Below, one piece after another: positions 26,099-34,908 of a stretch of DNA of 64,000 bases (position 1 is its first letter; each line of letters starts with the position of its first letter). The translations under genes and the position numbers were made by a program. The DNA is taken from the NCBI RefSeq assembly GCF_024171945.1, contig NZ_JAMTCR010000002.1, forward strand, positions 2,666,001 to 2,730,000, given 5' to 3'. The notes under the pieces are model-generated. The model was not told the origin of the DNA. It did no database searches and saw nothing but the letters and a program-made list of their open reading frames with translations. This DNA is from Actinokineospora globicatena (GTDB taxonomy: Bacteria > Actinomycetota > Actinomycetes > Mycobacteriales > Pseudonocardiaceae).

Positions 26099-26767
26099 TT
26101 ACGCACGGTACGCCTGTTCGTGCCGCAGGCGAAGCGCCGGGTGTCGGCCCGGGAGCAGGTCGAGCACCGCGGCGACGGTGATCACCGCGCCGACGGCCCA
26201 GCAGAAACCACCGACCGTGTCAGTGAGGTAGTGGTAACGCAGGCCAACAATCGCGCTCACCGCGGTACCGGCCAATACCAGGCTGATCGCCGCCGTGCCG
26301 GTCGTCGCCCGCAGTCGTCTACCCCTCGGTGCGTTCGACGCCGTGACCAGCGTGAACACCGTCAAGATCGACACAAGGGTGGTGGTGTGGCCGCTGGGGT
26401 AGGCCAGGTAGCCGTCGAGTTCGCGGCCGACAACCGGCTTGAGCACCCAGGCGTTGAAACTCACCGCGGCGGCTGGACCCAACACGGCCAGTAACGCGAT
26501 CCTCGGTCGCCTCACCCGATAGGCCACAATCGCCATGAGCATGATCACACCGACCAGCGCGAGCGGGTGCGTGGCGTAAGAGAGCGGTTCCGCGACCCCC
26601 GGCACGGCGGTGAACACCCGGTCCGCGGCCGCGAACCCGAGGTTGTCGATCTCGGGGACCGGGCCGCTCACCTCGCGCCCCACCAGGCCCACGACGCCGA
26701 AGCACGCGGTGGCCACGCCGACGGCGGGCAGCACCATGAACCGGGGCATGAGTCGGTGCGCTTCCAC
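26099..26767 (-). CDS. PAP2-family phosphatase, membrane-bound
   Basis: 222 residues from GTG 26767, which follows CATAGT by 7 nt on the minus strand (leaderless); longer starts exist. About six membrane helices. The three PAP2 phosphatase motifs are visible: K-x6-R-type KPVVGRELDGY, PSGHTTT and GLRYHYLTDTVGG with the catalytic His. Removes phosphate from lipid or isoprenoid phosphates at the outer face of the membrane. Divergent from the ABC-F gene. Confidence 0.88.
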   Translation of the reverse strand: MEAHRLMPRFMVLPAVGVATACFGVVGLVGREVSGPVPEIDNLGFAAADRVFTAVPGVAEPLSYATHPLALVGVIMLMAIVAYRVRRPRIALLAVLGPAAAVSFNAWVLKPVVGRELDGYLAYPSGHTTTLVSILTVFTLVTASNAPRGRRLRATTGTAAISLVLAGTAVSAIVGLRYHYLTDTVGGFCWAVGAVITVAAVLDLLPGRHPALRLRHEQAYRA

Positions 26768-26777
26768 GCCCTCCACT

Positions 26778-26822
26778 ATGCCCAAAGGAACCACGCCCAA
26801 AAGAACCATGCCCAAATGACAC
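26778..26822 (+). repeat. Three 15-bp direct repeats in the PAP2/ABC-F divergent promoter region
   Basis: ATGCCCAAAGGAACC, ACGCCCAAAAGAACC and ATGCCCAAATGACAC follow one another without gaps. Position just upstream of the PAP2 start and 46 nt from the ABC-F start suggests binding sites, although translation as part of a longer PAP2 N-terminus (VLLG/VPLG) is not excluded. Confidence 0.65.
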
Positions 26823-26867
26823 CCGTGCCCGAAAAGTCACTCGCCGTCGCGCCTGCCGTGAGCGACC

Positions 26868-28517
26868 ATGCACGGTGTGGGTCATCTTGAGGCGAACGGA
26901 CTGTCTTACACCTTGCCGGACGGGCGGGTGCTCTTCCGCGACGCAGGCCTCAAGGTCAACGCCAACCAGGTCGTGGCGGTCGTCGGTGAGAACGGCGCCG
27001 GTAAGACCACGATGCTGCGCATCATCGCCGGTGAACTAAGCGCGCCGGAGGGGTCCGTCTCCGTCCGTGGCGGTATGGCCGTCATGCCCCAGTTCGTGGG
27101 CTCCGTCCGCGATGACCGTTCTGTCCGCGACCTGCTCCTGTCCGTTGCCCCGGCCCCACTGCGGGCGGCAGCGCAAGAGTTGGACGACGTCGAGCTCGCG
27201 CTCATGGAGACCGACGACGAGCCCACCCAACTCCGCTACGCCTCCGCTCTAGTCGACTACGACGAGGCCGGGGGATACACCGCCGAGGTCCTCTGGGACA
27301 CGGTCACCACCGCCGCGATGGGCGTCCCTTACGAGAAGGCCCGGTTCCGCGAGGTTCGTACTCTTTCCGGCGGTGAGCAGAAACGCCTAGTGCTGGAGAC
27401 GTTGCTAAGAGGCCGTGAGCAGGTCCTCCTGCTCGACGAACCGGACAACTACCTAGACGTGCCCGGCAAACGCTGGCTAGAGGAGCGGTTGGCCGAGACC
27501 GACAAGGCAGTCCTACTCATCAGCCACGACCGTGAACTACTCAATGCCGTCGCCACGCACGTGGTCACGGTGGAGGCGGGTACCGCGTGGACGCACGCGG
27601 GCGGGTTCGCGACCTGGGCCGACGCCCGGGAGGCCCGGTGGGACCGTATCGCCGAGCAGCAGCGGCGGTGGGACGAGGAGCACGAGAAGCTCAAGGAACT
27701 CGTCCGCTCCCTGCAGCGCGCGGCGACCATGAGCGACGGGATGGCCAGCCGCTACCGCGCGGCGCAGACCCGGCTGCGCAAGTTCGAAGAGGCCGGCCCG
27801 CCGCCGGTGCCACCACGTCCGCAGCGGGTCACCCCACGGCTCACGGGTGGTCGTACCGGAGTCAGGGTCATCACTTGCGAGCAGCTAGAGCTAACCGGCC
27901 TGATGAAGCCCTTCGACATAGAGGTCTTCTATGGCGACCGGCTCGCGGTGCTGGGGTCTAACGGTTCCGGTAAGAGCCACTTCTTGCGCCTGCTGTCCGA
28001 GGGGCTCCAGTCTGAAGTGGACTCGGTAGCGCACACGGGGGTGTTCAGGCTGGGCGCTCGGGTCAACCCGGGGCTCTTCGCCCAGACCCACCAGCACCCG
28101 GAGTGGCTCGGTCGCACCCTCGTCGACATCCTGTGGCACGGCGACGACACCCGACCCGGGCTCGACCGGGGTGCCGCCGCGTCCGCGTTGAGCCGCTACG
28201 GCCTGGCCGCCGCCGGGGAGCAGCGGTTCGAGACGCTCTCGGGCGGGCAGCAGGCCAGGCTGCAGATCCTGCTGCTCGAGCTGTCCGGCGCCACCCTGCT
28301 GCTGCTCGACGAACCGACCGACAACCTCGACCTGCACTCCGCCGAAGCGCTGCAGGACGCGCTGACCGCCTACTCCGGCACCGTCGTCGCGGTCACCCAC
28401 GACCGCTGGTTCGCCCGCTCGTTCGACCGGTTCCTGGTCTTCCGCGCGGACGGCCAGGTGTCCGAAGTGGACCGGCCGGTGTGGGACGAGCGCCGGGTGG
28501 TCCGGGAACGCGGATGA
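26868..28517 (+). CDS. ABC-F family ATPase (ribosome protection/translation factor type)
   Basis: 549 residues with two ABC domains and no membrane segments. Domain 1: Walker A VVGENGAGKTTML, signature TLSGGEQKRLVLE, Walker B VLLLDEPDNYLD. A linker with a charged helix (residues ~260-310) follows. Domain 2: VLGSNGSGKSHFLR, TLSGGQQARLQIL, LLLLDEPTDNLD, with THDRWFARSF. ABC-F proteins act on the ribosome: some confer antibiotic resistance, others regulate translation. Which applies here cannot be told. The first ~1200 nt use relaxed codons, the last ~450 nt are GC3-saturated. A hairpin begins directly after the stop. Confidence 0.92.
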   Translation: MHGVGHLEANGLSYTLPDGRVLFRDAGLKVNANQVVAVVGENGAGKTTMLRIIAGELSAPEGSVSVRGGMAVMPQFVGSVRDDRSVRDLLLSVAPAPLRAAAQELDDVELALMETDDEPTQLRYASALVDYDEAGGYTAEVLWDTVTTAAMGVPYEKARFREVRTLSGGEQKRLVLETLLRGREQVLLLDEPDNYLDVPGKRWLEERLAETDKAVLLISHDRELLNAVATHVVTVEAGTAWTHAGGFATWADAREARWDRIAEQQRRWDEEHEKLKELVRSLQRAATMSDGMASRYRAAQTRLRKFEEAGPPPVPPRPQRVTPRLTGGRTGVRVITCEQLELTGLMKPFDIEVFYGDRLAVLGSNGSGKSHFLRLLSEGLQSEVDSVAHTGVFRLGARVNPGLFAQTHQHPEWLGRTLVDILWHGDDTRPGLDRGAAASALSRYGLAAAGEQRFETLSGGQQARLQILLLELSGATLLLLDEPTDNLDLHSAEALQDALTAYSGTVVAVTHDRWFARSFDRFLVFRADGQVSEVDRPVWDERRVVRERG

Positions 28518-28552
28518 CCGGGTGGGGCGTCTCCTGCGCCCGCCCCACCCGG
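28518..28552 (+). terminator. Terminator of the ABC-F gene
   Basis: Perfect 12-bp arms CCGGGTGGGGCG / CGCCCCACCCGG (28518-28529 and 28541-28552), starting at the base after the stop codon. TTCCC follows. Confidence 0.8.
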
Positions 28553-28655
28553 TTCCCTATCCCCTGACCAGCGCGGGCCGACGCGCTGCCAGACCTTTCC
28601 GAACTCGCCCTGGGGAACCCGCGGGCTCCGCGGGTGAGGGCTCCCAGGTCGGCCT

Positions 28656-28696
28656 GGGTGAGCGAGCAGTGGGGTGCCTCCAGCGCTCGCTCACCC
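28656..28696 (-). terminator. Terminator of the S1 protease gene
   Basis: Arms GGGTGAGCGAG / CTCGCTCACCC (28656-28666 and 28686-28696), just past the protease stop on the minus strand. A smaller hairpin ACCCGCGG...CCGCGGGT lies at 28617-28635. Confidence 0.65.
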
Positions 28697-28702
28697 GGTC
28701 GT

Positions 28703-29701
28703 TCAGCGGCGGGCGCAGGTCCCGACGCGCTGCCAGTTGTAGCTGTACCCGGGGGTCTCCCGGTAGCTCCACGTGCTGTTGCGCCACTCGTAGCCCTGGT
28801 AGGACACGCTCGACTGCGGCGGGTACTGGGTGTACGGGCTCCACGCCGCCGCCGAGCAGGTCGGCGGCTCCGGGTCGGGGCCGGGACCGCTGCCCCCGAC
28901 GTACTGGTTGACCCACGAGCGGTACGCGGTCACGTCGGTGTAGATCGTCGCGTTGCCGGTACCGCAGGTGCTGCCGTTGGCGCCCGCGCGGCTGGTAGCG
29001 CCAACGAGCCGCCACGCGCTACCGACCTTGACCACCGCGGGGCCACCGGAGTCGCCGTAGCACGCGGTCTGGCTGGTGGTGCTGTAGACGCACAGCTCGG
29101 TGGAGGCGTTGAAGCCCGCCGAACACATGTTGTCCGGGTTGATGCGGGTGTCGAGCTGCTTGAGCGTGGTCGACGACCCACCGCAGCCCTGTTGCGGGCA
29201 GGTCTGGCCGAAGCCGATCAGCCGGGTCGACGCCTGCGCCGCGGGCGAGGAGTCGTTGATGCTGATCGGGGCCTGCGACACGGCGCTGGAGAGCTTGAAC
29301 AGCGCGATGTCACCCGGACCGACCTGGCCGCTGTAGGACGGGTGCCGCACGACCTGCGACACCGAGGCGAGGGTGCCGCCGCTGCCGGTGTTGGTCGAGC
29401 CGATCCGGATGCGGAACTGCGAGGCGGGCATGACCTGGCCGCCCTGCCCGGTGACGCAGTGCGCCGCGGTGACCATCCACTGCGAGGCCACCAGCGAGGC
29501 CCCGCAGCCGTGGCGGCCGTTGACCTGCATGGAGCCCATGAACGAGTAGGTCTCGGTTGCCTGGCTGCCACCGACGATGGCGGGCGACATCGTGGGCGGC
29601 TCGGACGACGGCGGTGCCGCCAGCGCGCTGGGCATGGCCACGGCCGCGGCGGCGAGAACCGCCGGGATGAGGGCAGCCCGCAGCAAGGTGCGGATTTTCA
29701 T
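28703..29701 (-). CDS. Secreted chymotrypsin-fold serine protease (S1) with C-terminal chitin-binding-like domain
   Basis: 332 residues from ATG 29701. Signal peptide (ALIPAVLAAAAVAMPSALAA), short propeptide, then mature start IVGGSQATETYSFM. Catalytic His in MVTAAHCV, Asp in PGDIALFKL and Ser in ACYGDSGGPAVV. The residue at the S1-pocket 189 position is Thr, not the Asp of trypsins, so cleavage after Arg/Lys is not expected. After a GPGPDPEPP linker, residues ~285-332 resemble a CBM5/12 carbohydrate-binding module (AWSPYTQYPPQSSVSYQGYEW, W..V.TC end). Likely helps degrade protein associated with chitin or cell walls. Confidence 0.92.
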   Translation of the reverse strand: MKIRTLLRAALIPAVLAAAAVAMPSALAAPPSSEPPTMSPAIVGGSQATETYSFMGSMQVNGRHGCGASLVASQWMVTAAHCVTGQGGQVMPASQFRIRIGSTNTGSGGTLASVSQVVRHPSYSGQVGPGDIALFKLSSAVSQAPISINDSSPAAQASTRLIGFGQTCPQQGCGGSSTTLKQLDTRINPDNMCSAGFNASTELCVYSTTSQTACYGDSGGPAVVKVGSAWRLVGATSRAGANGSTCGTGNATIYTDVTAYRSWVNQYVGGSGPGPDPEPPTCSAAAWSPYTQYPPQSSVSYQGYEWRNSTWSYRETPGYSYNWQRVGTCARR

Positions 29702-29814
29702 GAGGAGGTGTCCTTCGACGCAGGGGTGATATCTGCTCCACGCCCGGAGCCGGGTGGCCGGGCGTTGGATCAACTATGTGCGTCGCGTGAACTTCCGAAA
29801 CAATCCCAACCTTG

Positions 29815-29831
29815 CATAGGGTCCGCCTATG
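29815..29831 (+). promoter_or_regulatory. Inverted repeat / -10 element at the start of the first lysR gene
   Basis: CATAGG-GTCCG-CCTATG is a perfect 6-bp inverted repeat that overlaps ATG 29829. It fits the LysR T-N11-A rule (T29817 to A29829), so it may be an autoregulatory site. The same bases also offer TAGGGT, 6 nt, ATG, the leaderless pattern. Both readings are possible. Confidence 0.5.
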
Positions 29832-30803
29832 GACATGGAACTGCGCCACCTGCGTGCCGTTCTCGCCATCGCCGAGGCGGGATCGCTGACCGCCGCGGCG
29901 AGCAGGCTCGGCCTCGCCCAACCCTCCGTCAGCGAATCGCTGCGCCGCGCGGAACGGGTCGCGGGCGGCCCTTTGTTCCAACGCGGTCCTAGCGGCGCTG
30001 TGCCTACCGCGCTGGGTGACGTCGTGCTCGCGCACGCGGTTTCCGTGCTAGAGGCGATGGATCGATTTACCGCTGCCGCAGAGCGCCACCACCCGGCCAC
30101 GATGCCCGCCGCGGTCCGCTTCGCCTGCTCGCCGGGGATGCTGGTGGCCAGCCTTTCGGTGCTGGACCCCAGCGTCCTCGGCGCGCCGGTCTTGGTGCGC
30201 ACCATGGCCGAGATCGGCGCGCAGCTGGAACTGCTGGCCGACCACCGGGTCGAGGCGGCCCTGGTGGTCGAACACCCCGACCCGCTGGCGCACCTCACCA
30301 CCCGGGTCCGCCGCCGGGTCGTCGCGGTGGAACCCATGTTCATCGCCGTGAGCGCCGACCACCCCCTCGCCGACCGGTCAGAGGTACCGATCACCGCCCT
30401 GACCCGCGAAACCTGGTGCGTCGGAGACTCCGCCGACGACGGCCTGGCCGACCACCTCGCCGCCGCCCTAGGACCAACCACAGTGGACATCCGCGTCGGC
30501 GTCGACCACACCACAGCCCTGCAACTGGCCGAACTCGGCCAAGCCGTCCTGGTCGCCATGCCCGGCTCCCGCCCCCGCGCGGGCCTCGTCCAACTCGCCC
30601 TAACCGACAACCCGCTCCGCTCCACCACCAGTCTCCTGTGGAACACCGGCGGCCCACTGGCCCAAGCCCACATCGACCGCCTGTGGGTGGAGCTGGTGCG
30701 CGCCCAGCACGAGGTCGTGGAACAGACCCCGGCCTACCGGGACTGGCTGGCACGCCACCCGCAGTGGGTGACCACGCCCGCCGACCTCGGTCCACAGGGG
30801 TGA
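29829..30803 (+). CDS. LysR-family transcriptional regulator
   Basis: 324 residues. N-terminal winged helix-turn-helix MELRHLRAVLAIAEAGSLTA and RLGLAQPSVSESLRRAERVAG, then the LysR effector-binding domain (residues ~95-300) with VEPMFIAVSADHPLADRSEV. ATG 29835 would give the usual MELRHLR start. Convergent with a second lysR gene, 4 nt between the stops. The two share the ending pattern (WLARHPQWVTT versus PPWWSTNPGWLG) and look paralogous. Neighbouring S1 protease is a possible target. Effector unknown. Confidence 0.92.
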   Translation: MDMELRHLRAVLAIAEAGSLTAAASRLGLAQPSVSESLRRAERVAGGPLFQRGPSGAVPTALGDVVLAHAVSVLEAMDRFTAAAERHHPATMPAAVRFACSPGMLVASLSVLDPSVLGAPVLVRTMAEIGAQLELLADHRVEAALVVEHPDPLAHLTTRVRRRVVAVEPMFIAVSADHPLADRSEVPITALTRETWCVGDSADDGLADHLAAALGPTTVDIRVGVDHTTALQLAELGQAVLVAMPGSRPRAGLVQLALTDNPLRSTTSLLWNTGGPLAQAHIDRLWVELVRAQHEVVEQTPAYRDWLARHPQWVTTPADLGPQG

Positions 30804-30807
30804 TCGG

Positions 30808-31770
30808 TCAGGAGCCGAGCCAGCCGGGGTTGGTGGACCACCAGGGTGGGATGCGGCCGTGGTCGGGGATCATCGAGCGGTAGGTGTCGATGAGTTTGTC
30901 GCGGACCTGGTCCACGTGGCCCGCGACGACGCCGGTGGTCGGCCAGAGCAGGACGTGGCGGACGCGGAGGGGGTTGTCGCGCAGGGGGCGGACGACGCCG
31001 GGGAGGGTGACGCCGCTGCTGAGGGCTTGGAGGGGGAAGGCGACGGGGTCGCCGCGGCGGATGAGTTGGGCGGCGACGAGGTGGTCGAACTCGCGCACGG
31101 TCACCGCGCCCGCACCGGCCCGGTCGCACTCGGCGATCAGGTGCCGGTTCATCTCGTCGTCCCCGCTGGCCCACAGCAGCCAGGTGACCCCGGCCAGCTC
31201 CCGGAGGTCCACTTCGGACCGCGCGGCGGCCGGGTGCGACTCGGGCAGCAGCACGAAGATCGGCTCGGTCCCGACCACCGTCACCCGGGTGCCCGGCGGC
31301 GGCACCGTCTCCCGGCCGGGGAAGTCCACGTGCAGCACCAGGTCCACCAGCCCGGAGGACAGCGCGCTCAGGCACGACGCCCGCCGGTCGAGCACGGTCA
31401 GGTCGATCAGCCGGTCGCCGAAGACCTCGCCGACCACCTCGCAGAACCGCGACGCCAGCACCGTCGACCGGGTGCCGAGGCGCAGCGTCGGGGTGCGCGG
31501 CCCGTCGGCGGCGCCGCGCACGGCCTTGGTCAGGTCGTCGAGCGCGGCCAGCACCTCGCGGGCGTGCGGTAAGAGCACCCGGCCCAGGGTGGTCGGCCGC
31601 GCCCCGTACCGGCCCCGGTCGAACACCGGGCTGCCCAGGACCTGCTCGATGCGGCGCAGCTGCGCGGTCAGCGACGGCTGGGACAGCCCGAGCGCCACCG
31701 CGGCCTGCGTGACGCTGCCCGCCGTGCCCACCGCGTCGATGTAGCGCAGGTGCCGGACCTCGAGCTCCAT
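30808..31770 (-). CDS. LysR-family transcriptional regulator (paralogue, convergent)
   Basis: 320 residues from ATG 31770. HTH segment LEVRHLRYIDAVGTAGSVTQ and LGLSQPSLTAQLRRIEQVLG, then a type-2 periplasmic-binding-like effector domain. The minus strand upstream reads GCATAGTGTCCGG before ATG, nearly the same as in front of the other lysR (GCATAGGGTCCG), so CATAGT 6 nt before ATG is a likely leaderless -10 element. Its neighbour on the same strand is a TPMT-like methyltransferase, 26 nt upstream. Regulated genes unknown. Confidence 0.92.
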   Translation of the reverse strand: MELEVRHLRYIDAVGTAGSVTQAAVALGLSQPSLTAQLRRIEQVLGSPVFDRGRYGARPTTLGRVLLPHAREVLAALDDLTKAVRGAADGPRTPTLRLGTRSTVLASRFCEVVGEVFGDRLIDLTVLDRRASCLSALSSGLVDLVLHVDFPGRETVPPPGTRVTVVGTEPIFVLLPESHPAAARSEVDLRELAGVTWLLWASGDDEMNRHLIAECDRAGAGAVTVREFDHLVAAQLIRRGDPVAFPLQALSSGVTLPGVVRPLRDNPLRVRHVLLWPTTGVVAGHVDQVRDKLIDTYRSMIPDHGRIPPWWSTNPGWLGS

Positions 31771-31796
31771 CCGGACACTATGCCTCGGCGGTCGAG

Positions 31797-32444
31797 CTAC
31801 CGGAAGCGCCGCAGCAGGAATCCGTGTTCGACGAGCGAGGTCAGGCCGAACTTCTCGACCATCCGGTGCTCGGGCCGCGGCTCGGCGAGCAGGTGGTCGA
31901 CCTCGAACTCGGCGCCGAAGTAATTCGCGATCCGCTCCGGCCCCACCGAGAACGGCGGCGACGGCAGCGCGGGCTCGTACTCCAGCGTGTTGACGAAGTA
32001 CCAGGTCCCCGGCGAGGTCAGCGCCGTCACCGCGGCGACGTAGTGCGGGCGCATGTCCTCGGGGAAGGCGATCAGCGCGGCCCGGTCGTAGACGAGGTCC
32101 ACCTGGCCGACGTCGTCGCGGGTCAGCTCGAACAGGTCGCGGTGCAGGATCGTCAGGTTGCCGACGGTGAGCACGCCCGGTCGCGGCCGCTCCGGGGTCA
32201 GGCCGTTGTCGGCGACGAACTCCTCGATCGCCTGGTCCACGAGTTCCACCCCGACCACACTGCGCGCGTTGGCGGCGAAGAACAGCAGATCGGCGCTCTT
32301 ACCGCAGAGCGGGACCAGGACGTTCGCGTCGTCGAGCAGGCCCTGCTCGGCGAGCAGCCGCGCGTGCGGGTGGACCGAGGGCAGGTGGAAGCTCGTCTTC
32401 GAGCCGCCCTCCTGCCAGGAGTCGATCCAGAACTGGGTTTCCAC
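31797..32444 (-). CDS. TPMT-family S-methyltransferase
   Basis: 215 residues from GTG 32444 (VETQFWIDSWQEGGSKTSFH). The thiopurine-methyltransferase family core is clear: VLVPLCGKSADLLFFA (SAM-binding), VVGVELVDQAIEEF, VDLVYDRAALIAFPEDMR. Members transfer methyl groups to sulfur, selenium or tellurium compounds, or halides. GPERIANYFGAEFEV near the end fits the family. CACAAT, 7 nt, GTG on the minus strand suggests a leaderless transcript. Actual substrate unknown. Confidence 0.9.
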   Translation of the reverse strand: METQFWIDSWQEGGSKTSFHLPSVHPHARLLAEQGLLDDANVLVPLCGKSADLLFFAANARSVVGVELVDQAIEEFVADNGLTPERPRPGVLTVGNLTILHRDLFELTRDDVGQVDLVYDRAALIAFPEDMRPHYVAAVTALTSPGTWYFVNTLEYEPALPSPPFSVGPERIANYFGAEFEVDHLLAEPRPEHRMVEKFGLTSLVEHGFLLRRFR

Positions 32445-32535
32445 CCGGGGGATTGTGGACACGGCCGACCCCGACGGGCAGCCCCAGCCGGTTGGACTAT
32501 CGGGTGACGGTTGCTCACCCGCTGTGATGGGACCT

Positions 32536-32570
32536 CGTGGCGGCCGAGGCCCTCGTGCCCGGCCGCCACG
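32536..32570 (-). terminator. Terminator of rocD
   Basis: Arms CGTGGCGGCC / GGCCGCCACG (32536-32545 and 32561-32570), 6 nt past the rocD stop on the minus strand. Confidence 0.7.
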
Positions 32571-32575
32571 GGGGA

Positions 32576-33793
32576 TCAGTGGCCCGCGACGACCTCGGCG
32601 ATGACCTCCACGCCCCGGTCGATCTCGGCCGCGGTGATGACCAGCGGCGGCGCGACCCGCAGCGTGGTCTCGTGGGTCTCCTTGCACAGCACGCCGCGCG
32701 CCATCATCGCCTCGGAAGCCGCCCGGCCGTCCGGGCCGCCGGGGGCGATCTCCACGCCCGCCCACAGGCCGCGCCCGCGCACCTCGGCGACACCGCGCCC
32801 GACCAGCTCGTTGAGCGAGCGGTGCAGGTGCTCGCCGAGCACCCGCGAGCGCTCCTGGAACTCGCCGGTGGCCAGCAGCCGGACCACCGCGCGGCCGACC
32901 GCGCAGGCCAGCGGGTTGCCGCCGAAGGTGGACCCGTGCTCGCCCGGCTTGAGCACGCCGAGCACGTCACCGCGTCCGACGACCGCCGACACCGGCAGGA
33001 TGCCGCCGCCGAGCGCCTTGCCCAGGGTGTAGATGTCGGCGCGGACGCCCTCGTGGTCGAGCGCGAACAGGGTGCCGGTGCGGGCCAGGCCGGACTGGAT
33101 CTCGTCGGCGACCAGCAGCACGTTGTTCTCGTCGCACAGCCGCCGCAGCTCGCGCAGGTACCCGGCGGGCGGCACGACGACCCCGGCCTCACCCTGCACC
33201 GGCTCGACCAGGATGGCGGCGGTGCGGTCGGTGATGGCGGCGGCGACGGCCTCGACGTCGCCGTACTTGACCGCGGTGAAGCCCGGGGTGAACGGGCCGA
33301 AGTCGGCGCGGGCCACCTCGTCGGTGGAGAACGACACGATCGTGGTGGTGCGGCCGTGGAAGTTGGACCCGGCCACGATGATCTGCGCGGTGTCCTGCGG
33401 CACGCCCTTGACCCGGTAGGCCCACTTGCGGGCGATCTTGACCGCGGACTCGACGGCCTCGGCGCCGGAGTTCATCGGCAGCACCAGGTCGGTGCCGGTC
33501 AGCTCGGCGAGCTCCCGGCAGAACAGGCCGAGCTGGTCGTGGTGGAACGCGCGGCTGGTCAGCGTGACCTTGCCCAGCTGCTCGACGGCGGCCGCGACCA
33601 GCGCGGGGTGCCGGTGCCCGAAGTTGAGCGCCGAGTAGCCCGCGAGGAAGTCCAGGTAGCGCTGTCCGCGCACGTCGGTCACCCAGGCGCCCTCGGCCTC
33701 GGCGATCACCACCGGCAGCGGGTGGTAGTTGTGCGTGCTCCACCGCTCGTCGAGCTCGATGAAGTCGGCCGTGGTGGGTGAGACAGCAGTCAT
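32576..33793 (-). CDS. rocD: Ornithine--oxo-acid transaminase
   Basis: 405 residues, class III PLP aminotransferase. Converts ornithine and 2-oxoglutarate to glutamate semialdehyde and glutamate in arginine/ornithine catabolism. Family segments: VTDVRGQRYLDFLAGYSALN with FGHRHP, MNSGAEAVESAVKIARKW, GSNFHGRTTTIVSFS, ILVEPVQGEAGVVVPP, LLVADEIQSGLARTG and TLGKALGGGI with the PLP-binding Lys. On the minus strand TAGCCT ends 6 nt before ATG 33793, again leaderless. The upstream gap 33794-33918 has no gene. Confidence 0.95.
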   Translation of the reverse strand: MTAVSPTTADFIELDERWSTHNYHPLPVVIAEAEGAWVTDVRGQRYLDFLAGYSALNFGHRHPALVAAAVEQLGKVTLTSRAFHHDQLGLFCRELAELTGTDLVLPMNSGAEAVESAVKIARKWAYRVKGVPQDTAQIIVAGSNFHGRTTTIVSFSTDEVARADFGPFTPGFTAVKYGDVEAVAAAITDRTAAILVEPVQGEAGVVVPPAGYLRELRRLCDENNVLLVADEIQSGLARTGTLFALDHEGVRADIYTLGKALGGGILPVSAVVGRGDVLGVLKPGEHGSTFGGNPLACAVGRAVVRLLATGEFQERSRVLGEHLHRSLNELVGRGVAEVRGRGLWAGVEIAPGGPDGRAASEAMMARGVLCKETHETTLRVAPPLVITAAEIDRGVEVIAEVVAGH

Positions 33794-33918
33794 GCCCCCA
33801 GGCTAGGTCCCCCCGGTGTCGATTTCATCCGCTGGCCATTGCTTCTAGCGCCCGTTCGTTGCGCCATCACGCACAGCGGTGGTGAAACGTTGCGTCACAC
33901 CACGATCTGGTGAACGAC

Positions 33919-34908
33919 CTAGTGCGTCAGGGATGGCGAGTTCGCGCCTTCCGCCACCAGTTTGGGCTGTCCGGAGCCGTTAGCGGGAACGGACCACACG
34001 TCGTTGACCCCATCGTCACGCTGTAGCGCGTACGCGACGGTGGCGTCGTCGAGCCAGATGGACTGGTCGTCCACACTGCGGGTCTCACCCAAGGGGGTGC
34101 TGCGCAGCGTCGACAGGTCCATGACCGACAGCCGCCACCCCTTCTTCGGGTCTCCGTCGACAGCGGACTTGTAGGCGATGCGCGTTCCGTCCGGTGAGAG
34201 AGACGGGCACTCCACGTTGGTCGTCAGCGTTCGCACTGTCCGTGCCGTTAGATCTCCCTCGACCAGGTAGCGCTTACCGCCAGTGCCTAAGGTCGCGTAG
34301 AAGCGATTGTCGTCAGAGGTGAAGGTGACACCCCAGTAATTGAAGTCGACAGCCTGGTGGGGCTTACCCTCCACGGTCGCGGAGAACTCCTCTAGTGAGT
34401 GCACGACCGCGTCGGTCTTAGTGTCGAGAATGCCGGTCTGAGTCGAGAACCCGGTGGTGGCGTAAGAGTGACCGTCAAGGAAGACAGTCCATGACACCAT
34501 GCGGCCGCTAGTGGACACCTTCAGCCGGTTGGGGAAGCCGGTCAGCGGCACCGACTTGGTCTCGTTGCCCTCAGCGTCCAGCAGGCTCAGTTTCGTGCCT
34601 ACGAGCGCGTCCACCGGTCGTAGGCACGCGACAGTGCGCGCCGAGGTGTAGGCGCGGTCGCACTTGACGGTGGTCAGCCCGCGTGGGGACTGCGGGTCGG
34701 TCGCGGACGCCCAGCCCAGCACCCCGTTCGTGAGCACCTGCAGCGTTCGCCGGTCGACGCCGTCGGGGGGCACCACGGCTGCCATCCGCGGTGGTTGCGC
34801 GGACGACTGCGCTGATGGCGCTGTCGTCCGCGACACGTAGAACACCGTGGCACCGGCTAGCAAGGCGGCCGCGGCGAGGGCGATGAGGATCCTGGTCCTG
34901 ACGGTCAT
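33919..34908 (-). CDS. Membrane-anchored TolB-like beta-propeller protein
   Basis: 329 residues from ATG 34908. A signal anchor (RILIALAAAALLAGATVFYV) exports the protein. The rest has TolB/WD40-like blades: KLSLLDAEGNETKSVPLTG, ECPSLSPDGTRIAYKSAVDG, IWLDDATVAYALQ, VWSVPANGSGQPKLV. The MFS gene stop and this ATG overlap (TGATG), so the two are translationally coupled, which suggests the propeller assists or senses what the transporter moves. Codon use is relaxed over most of the gene. No enzyme motif seen. Confidence 0.82.
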   Translation of the reverse strand: MTVRTRILIALAAAALLAGATVFYVSRTTAPSAQSSAQPPRMAAVVPPDGVDRRTLQVLTNGVLGWASATDPQSPRGLTTVKCDRAYTSARTVACLRPVDALVGTKLSLLDAEGNETKSVPLTGFPNRLKVSTSGRMVSWTVFLDGHSYATTGFSTQTGILDTKTDAVVHSLEEFSATVEGKPHQAVDFNYWGVTFTSDDNRFYATLGTGGKRYLVEGDLTARTVRTLTTNVECPSLSPDGTRIAYKSAVDGDPKKGWRLSVMDLSTLRSTPLGETRSVDDQSIWLDDATVAYALQRDDGVNDVWSVPANGSGQPKLVAEGANSPSLTH

